From CAVUAN01 sp963739435 (GTDB lineage Bacteria > Acidobacteriota > Thermoanaerobaculia > UBA5066 > Gp7-AA6): a stretch of 64,000 nt of DNA. The notes beneath the pieces are model-generated. The model worked only from the letters and a program-made list of their open reading frames with translations, ran no database searches and was not told where the DNA came from. Below are positions 39,989 through 51,100 of the stretch, in pieces. The position numbers were made by a program, and so were the translations under genes. The number at the start of each line of letters is the position of its first letter. The stretch's first letter is position 1. Location: positions 1 to 64,000 of the forward strand of contig CAVUAN010000012.1 of the NCBI GenBank assembly GCA_963739435.1, written 5' to 3'.

Positions 39989-42454
39989 TCACCTTGCGAG
40001 CCTGAGCTTCTTAATCAGTGCGACGAAGCGCGGTTCCGCGCGGAGAGGATCGAAAACTCGGTCACATCCGAGCCAACCCAGCCATTGGGAATCGGCTGAA
40101 TAAGCCTGCTCCAGATAATCCAACGCCCGCGCCCTTTCGCCCAGACCGAGATAAAAGAGCGCCAGGTTGAACGGCGTCACAGAGCCACGGAGCGACTTCT
40201 TCTTCAGTTCTTCGAGCTCCGCCATCGCGGCAGGTCGGTCGCCCGAGGCCCCATAGGCGTACGCGAGCCAGGCGGACGCGAACGCTGGCGATTCCATCGC
40301 CTTGGCCTTGCGGAATTTCGGGATCGCGTCGCGAACCTTGCCCTCTTGAAGGTCGATACACCCGGCTTCCCATGGAGCAAAGAACAGGGTCGGATCGAGA
40401 TCGGCGGCTCTTTTCACCAGATCCCTCGCGGCCTGGTAATGGCCCTGGAAGGCCAGCCCGACGCTGGTGTCGAGGGGAATCTGCGGGGAAAGCGGGTCGA
40501 GCTCCAACGCTCGCTTTCCCTCGGCGGCCGCTTCGTCGAACCTTCCCTGGAGGGCAAGGCCGAGGCCAAACTGGTCATGCGCAAAGGCGTAGTTCGGATT
40601 GAGCGCGAAGGCGCGGCGAAACTCGGCCTCGGCGCCTGCCCAATCGTATTCGTACCAGAGCTTGAAATTGGCGAGCGACGTGTGCGCCTCGGCGGAATTG
40701 TCGTCCAGCTCGATGGCTTTCTCGGCTGCCCCCTTGGCCCTGGGCCTCGCTTCCGACCCGGTGAAGACGCCCTCGTTGTAACCGGCCCAGAGGTAGGCGT
40801 CAGACAATCCCGAGTACGCGGGCGCGTAGTTCGGATCGAGCTTGACCGTCTCCTCGAAAAGCGCGATCGCCTTGGTCAAGTTCTCGTCGCTCGGGCGGTT
40901 GAAGAAATATCGGCCCTTGAGATAGGTGTCGTAGGCCTCGGGATTCACGCGGCGCGCGCTCGCCAGCCGCGACTGCTCGGCCGGCGTCAGCTGAACGTGG
41001 ATCTCGCGGGCGATCGCCGCCGCCAGCTCGTCCTGCAGCGCCAGGACGTCGCGCGAGCTGCGCTCGAAGCTCTTGGCCCAGAGATGCCGGTCGGCCTGCG
41101 CGTCGATCAGCTGCGCCGTGATGCGAACCTTGTCGCCGGCTCGAAGCACCGAACCCTCCACGATCGCGTCGACGTTGAGTATCCGTGCGATCTCGGGTGT
41201 CGGCGGCCGGTCCTTGCCCTTGAACTGCATCACCGAGCCGCGTGAGATCACGCGAAGCTGGCTGATGGTTGCAAGATCCGCCGTCAACTCGTCGGTCATT
41301 CCTTCCGCGAAGTAGTCCTGGTTGGGGTCGCCCGAGTAGTTGTCGAGGGGAAGAACGGCGATCGATCGGATCGCGTGCGGCGCGGTCCCGGCCTCCGTCG
41401 GGCGAGACGGCGCAGGCCTGACCCCGGAACGCCTGGCGCCGTACAGCGCCAGCGCCAGGAGGATTGCGCCGATACCGGCCGTCCAGGCCCGCCGGCTCCA
41501 CGGAGCGGGCGCGCCGGTGCGAGCCGTGTCTCCGGCGGCCGTGGCAGGGACGACTCCGGACGGAGGGCGCGTTCCGTACGGGGCGGAGGATGTCTCGGTT
41601 CTCAGGTCCTTCAGCTCGTTGTACACATCGCGCGAGGTCTGGTAACGGTCGCGCGGTTCCTTCTCCAGGCAGCGACGGAGGATTCTCGAAAGATGCGGCG
41701 GAAGGTCCGGGCGGACCTCGGTGACCGGAGAGGGCTGGTCCCGCAGGATGGAGGAGATCAGGTCAGCCGACGCGTTTCCCTTGAACGGCCGCTCGCCGGT
41801 CAGCATCTGATAGAGCACGACTCCGAGCGAGAAAACGTCGGACCGCGCGTCGATCCTCCCGCCGCGCGCCTGCTCGGGCGACATGTAGGCCACCGTGCCG
41901 AAAACCTTGCCTTCCCCTGTCAGCTCGGCGCGGCTCGCCGTCTCCATATCGGTCGCGTCCGCGCCGGAATCCGGCGCCTCGAGCTTGGCCAGGCCGAAAT
42001 CGAGCACCTTGACCCGGCCCTCGCGCGTGACCATGACGTTGGCCGGCTTCAGGTCCCTGTGCACGATGCCCCGCTCGTGCGCCGCAGACAGCGCGTCGGC
42101 CAGCGGAACGGCGACCTCGAAGAAGCGGGCGAGCGAGAAGCCTCCAGGCGCGATCAAAGTGTCGAGACTCTCGCCTTCGACGAGCTCCATGGCCAAAAAT
42201 CGCGTTTCGCCCGATTGCTCGACCGCGTAGATCGTGACGATCCCCGGGTGGTTGAGCGCGGCGAGCGAGCGCGCCTCCCGCTCGAAACGCGCCAGGCGCT
42301 CCGGGTCCTGCGCCACGTCCTCTGGAAGCACCTTGATCGCCACGTCTCGCCCGAGCTTCGCGTCTCTCGCCCGGTAGACCTCCCCCATCCCGCCCGCGCC
42401 GAGTGGCGCGAGAATCTCGTAAGGTCCGAGACTCGAGCCTGGACTCAACGCCAT
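39989..42454 (-). CDS. Hanks-type Ser/Thr protein kinase with TolB-like and TPR output domain
   Basis: 821-residue membrane kinase. The N-terminal kinase domain (about 11-285) has GAGGMGEVY, the ATP-binding Lys41, HRDLKPAN with catalytic Asp134, DFGLAK at 152 and a YMSPEQ activation segment. One transmembrane helix (about 323-341) separates it from a periplasmic region that starts with a TolB/FlgO-like domain (IAVLPLDNYSGDPNQDYFAEG, LTADLATI, VEGSVLR) and continues with several TPR repeats. The ATG at 42454 is immediately downstream of the previous kinase gene's stop. Last gene of a four-kinase operon. Substrate unknown. Confidence 0.93.
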   Translation of the reverse strand: MALSPGSSLGPYEILAPLGAGGMGEVYRARDAKLGRDVAIKVLPEDVAQDPERLARFEREARSLAALNHPGIVTIYAVEQSGETRFLAMELVEGESLDTLIAPGGFSLARFFEVAVPLADALSAAHERGIVHRDLKPANVMVTREGRVKVLDFGLAKLEAPDSGADATDMETASRAELTGEGKVFGTVAYMSPEQARGGRIDARSDVFSLGVVLYQMLTGERPFKGNASADLISSILRDQPSPVTEVRPDLPPHLSRILRRCLEKEPRDRYQTSRDVYNELKDLRTETSSAPYGTRPPSGVVPATAAGDTARTGAPAPWSRRAWTAGIGAILLALALYGARRSGVRPAPSRPTEAGTAPHAIRSIAVLPLDNYSGDPNQDYFAEGMTDELTADLATISQLRVISRGSVMQFKGKDRPPTPEIARILNVDAIVEGSVLRAGDKVRITAQLIDAQADRHLWAKSFERSSRDVLALQDELAAAIAREIHVQLTPAEQSRLASARRVNPEAYDTYLKGRYFFNRPSDENLTKAIALFEETVKLDPNYAPAYSGLSDAYLWAGYNEGVFTGSEARPRAKGAAEKAIELDDNSAEAHTSLANFKLWYEYDWAGAEAEFRRAFALNPNYAFAHDQFGLGLALQGRFDEAAAEGKRALELDPLSPQIPLDTSVGLAFQGHYQAARDLVKRAADLDPTLFFAPWEAGCIDLQEGKVRDAIPKFRKAKAMESPAFASAWLAYAYGASGDRPAAMAELEELKKKSLRGSVTPFNLALFYLGLGERARALDYLEQAYSADSQWLGWLGCDRVFDPLRAEPRFVALIKKLRLAR

Positions 42455-44451
42455 TCAGATCTCGGAAGTCCCTGCCCCGTGCGGCGGCAGGCCCAGCCGC
42501 GTGAGCAGCGCCGCGAATCTCGGGTCGGCGCGGAGCGGATCGAAGCCGGGCAACCCGGTGAAGCAGATATAGGGCTGCCGCTCGTCTTCCGCTCGAGCGA
42601 GCAACTCGAAGGCGCCGTCCGCGTCGCCGAGCGCGGCCAGAAGCCAGGCCTCGGAAGAGATTGTCGGCGCCGGCGCGGGCCGCGACCGAAGCTCCCGGAG
42701 GACGGCCCGGGCTTCCTCCGTCCGGCCCGCAGCGGACAGGGCCCATCCCAGAAGGCCAAGGACGAAGCTGCCTCGCCGCGTTTGCGTCGCCGCCCGCTCG
42801 AGCAGGGAGATACCGTTCTCGTAGCGTCCCAGGGCCACGTTCGCCACGCCTGCGCCCCAGAGTGCCAGCGAGTTCTCCTTGTCGAAAGACAGCGCATCGT
42901 CGAAGCAGCGGATCGATTCCTCGACCTTTCGACCGGTCAAGAGGCCCAGGCCGGTGATCGCGTGGGGGAATGGCGCGAGCGGATCGAGCTCACGGGCCCG
43001 CTGAAGGTACGGCATCCCTTCGTCGAGGCGCTGCCGCGCACTCAACAAAGCTCCGTACATGCCCCGGGCCTGGACGTGAGAGGGATCGAGATCGATCGCG
43101 CGACGGTGGGCGCTCTCCCAGGCCTCCCAGCGGCGCTGCGCGAAGGCCAGGAAGCCCTCGACGTACATGGCTTCGGCGGACTCGCCTTGCAATTGCGCGG
43201 CAGTGGCGAGCGCCTCCTTGCCCCTGGCATATGCGGCCGCCGTCGGAATCAGACAGTAGAACGCCGCCAGAATGGAGACCTCAGCGAGGCCGATCCACGA
43301 GGGCGCGTGTGTGGGATCGAGGGCAACCGCTTGCTCGTACGCGGAGAGCGCGCTGGCGTGATCGTTCTTCGTGTACCGGAAATGCCTGCCCTGGAGATAG
43401 TGCCGGTACGCCTCGAGGTTCTTGACCTGCGGCCTTGGCTCGATCGCCGGCGCCCCCGGGGCGAGCCGGGCCCTGACGGCCTCGACGACTCCGGCGGCGA
43501 TCTCGTCCTGCACGGCAAAAACGTCGTTGGCATCACGGTCGTAGCGCTCCGACCAGAGCTGGTAGCCGCTCGCAACATCGGTGAGCTGCGCCGTGACTCG
43601 CAACCGGCTGCCCGACGTGCGCACGCTGCCCTCGAGGACGTGGCCCACAGAGAGCGCGCGGGCGATCGCCGGGAGATCGCCGGTGTCACGGCGCGCACGG
43701 AAGGCCGAGGTTCGCGACGCGACGCGGATGCCTTCGACCTGGACGAGCGCGTTCATGATCTCCTCGGCCATGCCCTCGCAGAGGTACTCCTGGTCCTTGC
43801 CCGGGCTCATGTCCGAGAAAGGCAGCACCGCGATCGCGACCGCCGCGGGTTTCGCCTCGGGATCGGTTCGCACCTGTTCGGGCACGTCGAGGCCCGCCTT
43901 GCGCCAGCCGTTGATCAGGCGCTCCACGTATTCGGGCTCCCACCATTTCTCGATGTCCTTGCGCACCCTGGCGGCGAAGTCCGGCCGGAGTTTGAGGAGA
44001 TCCCGAACGGCTCGGGCGGCCGCATCGCGCTGTCCGAGCTGCCCGCAGGCAGCGGCTATCGCCGCGTGCGAAGGCCAATGGCCCGGCAGATTGATCTTGA
44101 GCGCGAAGCCAAGCGCGCCGCGGTCGTCGCCCTGGCGGTACGCGTTGTAGAAGTCGGCATACCAGTACCATCCGGGATGGTGGGGATTGAGCTGCTTGGC
44201 TCTCTCTGCCAAAGCGAGGCCGCGCTCCGCGTCGCCCGCATAGATGAGCAGCTCGCCGAGAAAAGCGATCGAGTTGCCGTCCATGGGGTTCAAGTCCACG
44301 GCCCGCTCCGCGGCATGGCGGAAGCCCGGGAAATCCCTTTGAAAGAAGAGCGCCTGGGCCAGACTGAAAGAGGCCAGCGGACTGGATGGCGCTGTCTCGA
44401 CGGCGCGCCGCGCGGCGGCTGAGCCTCGCGCCAGGGAGTCCGTCGTCAAGG
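42455..44451 (-). CDS. C-terminal part of the giant kinase: end of cassette 7 and final TolB-TPR cassette 8
   Basis: Continues the protein encoded at 53512-44446 after a one-base deletion near 44455. It begins with the TPR half of cassette 7 (SLARGSAAARRAVETAP onward) and the closing RKAGLDVPE tail. Cassette 8 then starts near 43850 (AIAVLPFSDMSPGKDQEYLC) and ends with a longer TPR array. Cassette 8 is the most divergent and resembles the normal single TolB-TPR output of other acidobacterial kinases, so it is probably the original C-terminus. No start codon with good context exists here, which supports it being part of the upstream gene rather than an independent one. Confidence 0.8.
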
Positions 44452-45198
44452 CCGAATCCCTGCGCCGTAGTCCTGGACGCAGAGCAACGCCAGCATGGCC
44501 CAGGCATCGGCAGAGGCCGGCGCCTTCTCGACCGCCAACTCCAGGCCGGACCGCGACGCGGCAAGCTCTTCGGCAGTGACCCGCTCGAAGTAGGAGAAGC
44601 TGCGCAGCACCGCCTCGTAGGGGCTCAACTGCTCGGGGGCTCGGCTGCGCACGGCCTCGCCCATGCTCCGCGGCAGAACCCCGTTCATGCCGGCGACCAT
44701 CGAAACGATCCGCGGAACCAGGTCGTCTTGGAGCTCGAACACCGCCTCCGGGCTGAAGGCGCGCTCGTAGTTTTCGGCCCAGAGATGCGCACCCGTGGCC
44801 GCGTCCGCGAGCTGCACCGCGAGGCGCAGCTTTGCTCCCGCTTGCCGCAGATAACCTTCCATCACATAGCGAGCGCCAAGCTCCTTGCCCACGATGCGCA
44901 GATCTCTCGCCTTGTCCGTGTAGCGCAGCGACGGGGAGCCGCGCGCGATCACGCGAAGGTACGAAAAGCGCGACAAGCCCGTGACGACGTCTTCGGTCAG
45001 GCCCTCGGCGAGCGCGGTGAGATCGGCGTTGGGGCCGCTGTACCGGAAAGGCAAAACCGCGACCCAAAAACCCTCGTCGGCTCGAACCGCTCCCGAGTCC
45101 GCTGGGGAAGGAGGAGCCTGCGATAGATCGCGCGGGGCGGCTCCCGTTTCTTCATCCGGCACGGTCTCCAGCCCCGCCTTGCGCAGCCCCTCCATCAC
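44446..45198 (-). CDS. Giant kinase cassette 7, first part (between two frameshifts)
   Basis: This 250-residue frame carries the join of cassettes 6 and 7 and the TolB-like half of cassette 7: MEGLRKAGLETVPDEE, then FWVAVLPFRYSGPNADLTAL, GARYVMEGYLRQ and ELQDDLVPRIVSMVAG. It connects to the upstream frame by removing one base near 45205 and to the downstream frame by adding one near 44455. Its first codon coincides with the conserved VMEGLRKAGLE tail that ends every other cassette, showing that it is an internal piece and not a separate gene. Confidence 0.8.
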   Translation of the reverse strand: MMEGLRKAGLETVPDEETGAAPRDLSQAPPSPADSGAVRADEGFWVAVLPFRYSGPNADLTALAEGLTEDVVTGLSRFSYLRVIARGSPSLRYTDKARDLRIVGKELGARYVMEGYLRQAGAKLRLAVQLADAATGAHLWAENYERAFSPEAVFELQDDLVPRIVSMVAGMNGVLPRSMGEAVRSRAPEQLSPYEAVLRSFSYFERVTAEELAASRSGLELAVEKAPASADAWAMLALLCVQDYGAGIRP

Positions 45199-48100
45199 GT
45201 GCCGCGGCCATCTGCGGCTCGAACCATTTCCCCATCAGATCCTCGGCCGATCGGGCGAAGTCCTGCTTCTGGGCGAGGAGATCTCGAAGGGCGCTGCGTG
45301 CGGCCGGCAGCTCACCGAGCTGACCGTGGGCGGCGGCCAGCAGTGCGTGCGTCCAGAAGACGTCGGGCGCGTTGGCCTTCACGATCTCGTCCACCGCCGC
45401 GCGGTAGTTGGTCCCCCGGTACTCGTTCATTCCCAGGACCACCCCGTACCAGCGGGGATGATGGGGATTGAGCTCCATCGCTCGACGGATGAGGGCGCAA
45501 CCGCGCTCCCAATCGCCCGTGAAGCCGATGAGGAAGATGGCTTCGTTGCTCGTGTCGAGCGGGTTGAGGGCCATCGCTCGCTCGGCGGCGCTCAGGCAGC
45601 CGGCCGTCTCCTTGCGGAAGAACAGGACGACCGCCAGGACCTGCTGCGCGAGCGGGTTGGACGGGGCGATGTCCACGGCACGCCGGGCGGCCGCGAGCGC
45701 CCGTTCGAGCGGCTCGGGCCGGACGTTAAAGCCGTGGGCGTGCTCGTGGGAGTAGATCCACGAGAGCATCGCCCAGCAGTCCGCATTGGACGGCGCGCGC
45801 TCGACAGCCCGCTCCAGCGCCTCACGCGCCTCCGCGTGCTCGGCGGCGGTCAGGCGCTGGTGATATCCGAAGGCGCGCATGAGCGCCTCGTAGGGGCTGA
45901 GCTGGACGGGGTCCGTATTCCGAACGGCATCGCTGATGCTCCGCGCGAGCACGCCGAAGCGATCGGCGCAAGTGGAGACGATGCGCGGAACGAGGTCGTC
46001 CTGAAGCTCGAAAACCGATCCCGGGCTGAAGGCGCGTTCATAGTTCTCGGCCCAGAGATGAGCGCCGGAGACCGCATCCACGAGCTGCACGGCCAGGCGC
46101 AGCTTCGCTCCAGCCTGCCGCAGGCTGCCTTCCATCACGTAGCGGGCGCCCAGCTCCTTGCCGGCGGAGCGCACGTCGACCGACTCGCTGGAATACTTCG
46201 CAGTCGATCCTCGGGCGATCACTCGGAGGTACGAAAAGCGCGACAGGCCAGTGACGATTTCTTCGGACAGGCCATCTGCCAGTTCTTTCAGCTCTGCGTT
46301 TGAGCCCGCGAACTTGAAAGGCAGCACCGCGACCCAGAATCCCTCCTCTGCGCGGGCGGCGCCTGATTCGGTCTTTGTGGATCCCCCTTCCAGAGCAATC
46401 TCGAGGCCTGCCTTGCGGAGACCGTCGATGTTGTGTTCGACGAATGGCAGGTCGTGAAACCATCTCTCGAATTCTTCGCGCGCCGTCTTGGCAAAGTCGG
46501 GCCGGATCGCAAGCAGTTCTTGCAGTGCCTTCCGGGCCTCCTCCCGCATGCCAAGCTGCGCGTAAGCCGCCGCAATCACGGCGTGGGTATAGAAATTTCC
46601 CGGCTGGTTGAGCTTGAGGGCGAAACCAAGGGCGCCGCGGTAGTCGTGCCGGCGATACGCGTCGTTGAAGTTGGCAAACCAGTACCAGCCCGGATGACGG
46701 GGATTGAGCTGCATCGCGGATTCGACCACCGCGATGCCGCGTTCCCAGTCACCGGAATAGGCGATGAGATTCCCGATGAACGCCGCAACGGAAGCATCCA
46801 TGCGGTTCAGTTCGATCGCCTTCTCCGCTGCGGAGCGAAAAGCCAGAAAGTCCTTCTGAAAGAACAACGTGCTTGCCAGGGCGTAATGGGCAAGGTTGTT
46901 GGAGGGCGCCGCCTCGACGGCGCGCCGCGCGGCTAAAAGCGCACGCCCCAGCGGGTCGGGTTGCGGGTTCAGTCCGTGCGCATGCTCCTCCCAGTACAGG
47001 TTCGCCAGCATGGCCCACGCATCGCTCTGATTGGGCGCCATGCGGACGGCCCGTTCCAGGATCCGTCTCACGCGCGCATGTTCCTCCGCCGTGACGCGTT
47101 CCATGTAGCCAAAGGCGCTCAGCACCGCTTCGTGAGGGCTCAACTCGTCATCGGCCTTGCCGCGGAGCGCCTCACTCATGCTGCGGGTCAGAACGCCGTA
47201 CATGTCGGCAACCGTCGAGACGATCCGCGGAACCAGATCGTCCTGTAGCTCGAAGACGGTCTCGGGAGTAAAGGTGCGTTCGAAGTTTTCGGCCCACAGA
47301 TGAGCACCCGAGACCGCGTCTACGAGCTGAACGGCGACCCGCAGCTTGGTCCCGGCCCGTCGCAGTCCGCCTTCCATCACATAGCGCGCGCCCAGTTTCT
47401 TGCCGATCGTCCGCACGTCGCCCGATTCGCTCGAATACTCGGCAGTAGAACCCCGGGCGATCACCCGAAGATAGGAAAAGCGCGACAGGCCGGTGACAAT
47501 CTCCTCGGTCAGCCCTTCGGCCAAAGCCGTCAGCTCGGCACTATTGCCGCTGGACTTGAAGGGCAGCACCGCGACCCAGAACCCCTCGTCGGCGCGCGCG
47601 GCACCCGAGTCGATCGCGGACGATCCGACGAGCGCGGCCGCGGGCGCTGAGGCTCCCCCCTCCGAGGCAATCTCGAGACCCGCCTTGCGGAGCCCATCCA
47701 TCAGCTGCTCAACCAGATCCGGGTCGATCCATCTCCCGTGTAACTCGCGGGCGACCTCGGCGTAGTTCGGTTTCAGCGAGAGCATGTCCCGGAGCGCGTT
47801 GCGCGCCTCCTCCATCTGGCCAAGTTGCGCGTAGCAGATGGCCAACACCGCATGCGTGTAGTAGTTCTTTGGAGCGTTGAGGTGGAGAGCCACGTCCAGC
47901 GCTTTGCGATAGTCCTTCTTGCGGTAGGCGTCGTGCCATGCGGTGTAGCGGTACCATCCCGGATGGTTGGGATTCAGTTGCGAACCCTTATCCGATAGAG
48001 CACAGCCGCGCTCCCAATCCCCGGCGTAGGCAATGAGCAAACCCATGAACGCCGCAGTGGCTCCATCCATCGGGTTGAGCGAAACTGCCCGTTCCGCGGC

Positions 48101-51100
48101 AACTCGGAAGGCTGGAATCTCACGCTTGAAGAAGAGCGCCTGGGCCAGCGCGTAATAGGGCAGGGAATGCAACGGTGCCGCTTCGACCGCCGTCCGTGCG
48201 GCTCGCAGTGACCGGTCGAGAGAATCCGGCTCAGCATTGTCCCAATGCCCGTACTCGTTTGCGTACATCAACGACAACATGGCCCAACACTCGGCGTTTC
48301 CGGGGGACTGTTGAACTGCCCGTTCCAGGCAGGTCCGCACTTCGGCAAGGTCCTCCGGGGTGAACCGCTCGTTGTACCCGAAGCTGCGTAGCAGCGCTTC
48401 GTATGGGCTCATTTGATCCGCAGACTTCAGCCGCACCACTTCGCTCATGCTGCGCGGCAATACACCGTGCATGTCGGCAACGGTCGAGACGATGCGCGGA
48501 ACCAACTCGTCCTGGAGCTCGAAGACCGCCTCCGGGCTGAAGATGCGCTCATAGTTCTCGGCCCAGAGATGAGCGCCTGAGACTGCGTCCACCAGTTGCA
48601 CCGCGAGGCGCAGCTTGGTCCCGGCCTGCCGCAAGCTCCCTTCCATGATGTACCGGGCGCCGAGCTCCTTGCCCGCTGACGGTGCGTCGGGGGCCGAGCC
48701 GCGCGAGATCACCCTGAGGTAGGAGAAGCGGGACAAGCCCGTCACGATCTCCTCGGTCAGACCCTCCGCCAGGGTCTTGAGGGATGTGTCGGCGCCGCCG
48801 TACTTGAACGGGAGCACCGCGACCCTGAAGCCCTCATCGGCGCGAATCGCCCCCGAGCCGGATGCGGAAGGGAAGGCCAGCATGGGGTGTGACGCGGCGC
48901 TCGGAGCAGTCTCCAGGCCCGCCTTGCGCAACCCCTCGACGAAGTGCTCGACGAGGTCCGGGTCGAACCACTTTCCCAACTCCTCGTGAGCGGCCCTGGC
49001 AAACTCGGGCCGGACAGCCACCAATTCCTCGAGCGCCTTGCGCGCCGGCTGCTCTTCGCCGAGCTGACCAAACGCGGCTGCGCAGGTGAGCGAGGTCCAG
49101 AAGTAGCCGGGCATCTGGATGCGGAGGGCGGCGTCGATGGCGGCGCGGTAGTCGCGTGTCCGGTAGGCGTTGAAGATGGCTGCCAGCCGGTACCAGCCGG
49201 GAAAGTGGGGGTTGAGCCGCATGGCCGATTCAGCCACGGCGCAGCCGTGCTCCCAGTCGCCCGAGCACGCCAGGAGCAATCCCATGAACGCCATCGTCGC
49301 GCCGTCCATCCGATTGAGCGCAATCGTCCGCTCCGCCAGCGGTCGGAAGGCCTGCCTCTCGCGCCTAAAGAACAGCGCCTGGGCCAGGGCCTGGCTGGCG
49401 AGAGGGCTCGTCGGGGCGGCCTCTACGGCGCGCTGCGCGGCCGCCAGAGCACGTCCGAGAGGGTCGGCTCGAACGTTGAATCCGAACATGAACTCGTCGC
49501 TGTAGAGGGTCGCGAGCATCGCCCAGCTCTCGCCGTGATCCGGGGCGTCGCGGACGACGCGCTCCAAAAGCGCCCGCACGTTGGCGTGCTCCTGCGGAGT
49601 CATGCGTTCGTGCAAGCCGAAGACCCGGAACACCGCTTCGTAGGGGCTCAGCTCGTCGTCGCTCTTCTTCCGGACCGCCGCGCTGATGCTCCGCGTCAGG
49701 ACGCCGTGCTGGTCGGCGACGGTGGAAACGATGCGCGGGACGAGCTCATCCTGCAGGGCGAGGATCTCCTCCGGGCGAAAGGGCCGATCGAAGGTCTCCG
49801 CCCAGAGGTGCGCCCCGCTCGCGGCATCGACGAGCTGCACGGCCAGGCGAATCGTCGAGCCCACCTGGCGAAGGCTGCCCTCCATCACGTAGCGCGCGCC
49901 GAGCTCTTTGCCCGCGGACCGCCCCCCGGCGGGCGAGGTGCGAGAGATCACCCTGAGGTAGGAGAAGCGCGACAGGCCGGTCACGATCTCCTCGGTCAGC
50001 CCATCGGCCAGGGCCGTCAGAGACGCGTCGGCGCCGCTGCACTTGAACGGCAGCACGGCGACCCAGAAGCCCTTGTCGGCGCGGGCCTGCCCCGAGTCCG
50101 TGCCCGCCTCCGCCCGACCCGGTCTTGCCGTGACCGTCCCGATCCGCTTCCGCGAGTCGGACGATTCGTCGGTCTCGGGAATCGAGAGCCCCGCCTTGCT
50201 CAGGCCGTTGAGAAAGCGCTCGCTGTACTCGGGGTTCCAGATCTTTGCGACCTGTTTGCGCATCAATGCGGGGAGCTCGGGACGGAACTTCAGCAAATCA
50301 CTTACGGCCTTCGAGCCCTGATCCGCCTCACCCAGTTGACCGGAAGCGGCCGCGATGAACATGGGCGCCAGCGGGTTGCCGCGCAGCTTGACTTTAAGTG
50401 CGAAACCGAGCGCCCCACGGTAGTTCGCCTGAGAGAACGCGCGGTAAAAGTCCGAGAACCAGTACCATCCCGGATGATTCGGGTTGAGTCGTTTGGCCCG
50501 CTCGGCCAGCTGCATGCCGCGATCCGCGCTGCCGGCGTAGGTCAGCAACTCGCCGAGCAGAGCAACCGAATTGCCGTCCATCGGGTTGAGCTCCACGGCG
50601 CGTTCCGCAGCATCACGGAACGATTCGAAGTCCTTCTGATAGGAGAGCGATTGGGCCAGACTGAAATAGGCCAGAGGATTCGAAGGGCCCAGCTGGACGG
50701 CACGTCGCGCGGCGGACGCCGCCGCTTCCAGCGCATCGGCTTGAAGTTCGTAGCCATGCACGTAGTCCTGGGCGCACAGGCACGAGAGCATGGCCCAGGC
50801 ATCCGCGTAAGCAGGGGCCTTGCGCACCGCGGCTTCCAGTCCGGACCGCGCGGCGGTCAGCTCCTCGGGATTGTAGCGTTCGAAGTAGGCGAAGCTGCGC
50901 AGCACGGCCTCGTAGGGGCTCAACTGTTCGGGAGGACGGCCGCGCAGGCCCTCGCTCATGCTGCGAGGCAGAACGCCGTCCATGTCCGCGACCGTCGACA
51001 CGATCCGGGGAACCAGGTCGTCCTGCAACTCGAAAAGCGATTCCGGGCTGAAGGCACGCTCGAAGCTCTCCGCCCAGAGATGTGCCCCGGAGACTGTGTC

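Noticed and set aside
42455..45067. Independent 870-residue TPR protein
   Set aside because: Its first 200 residues are out-of-frame sequence. The remainder is the end of cassette 7 and cassette 8 of the giant kinase.
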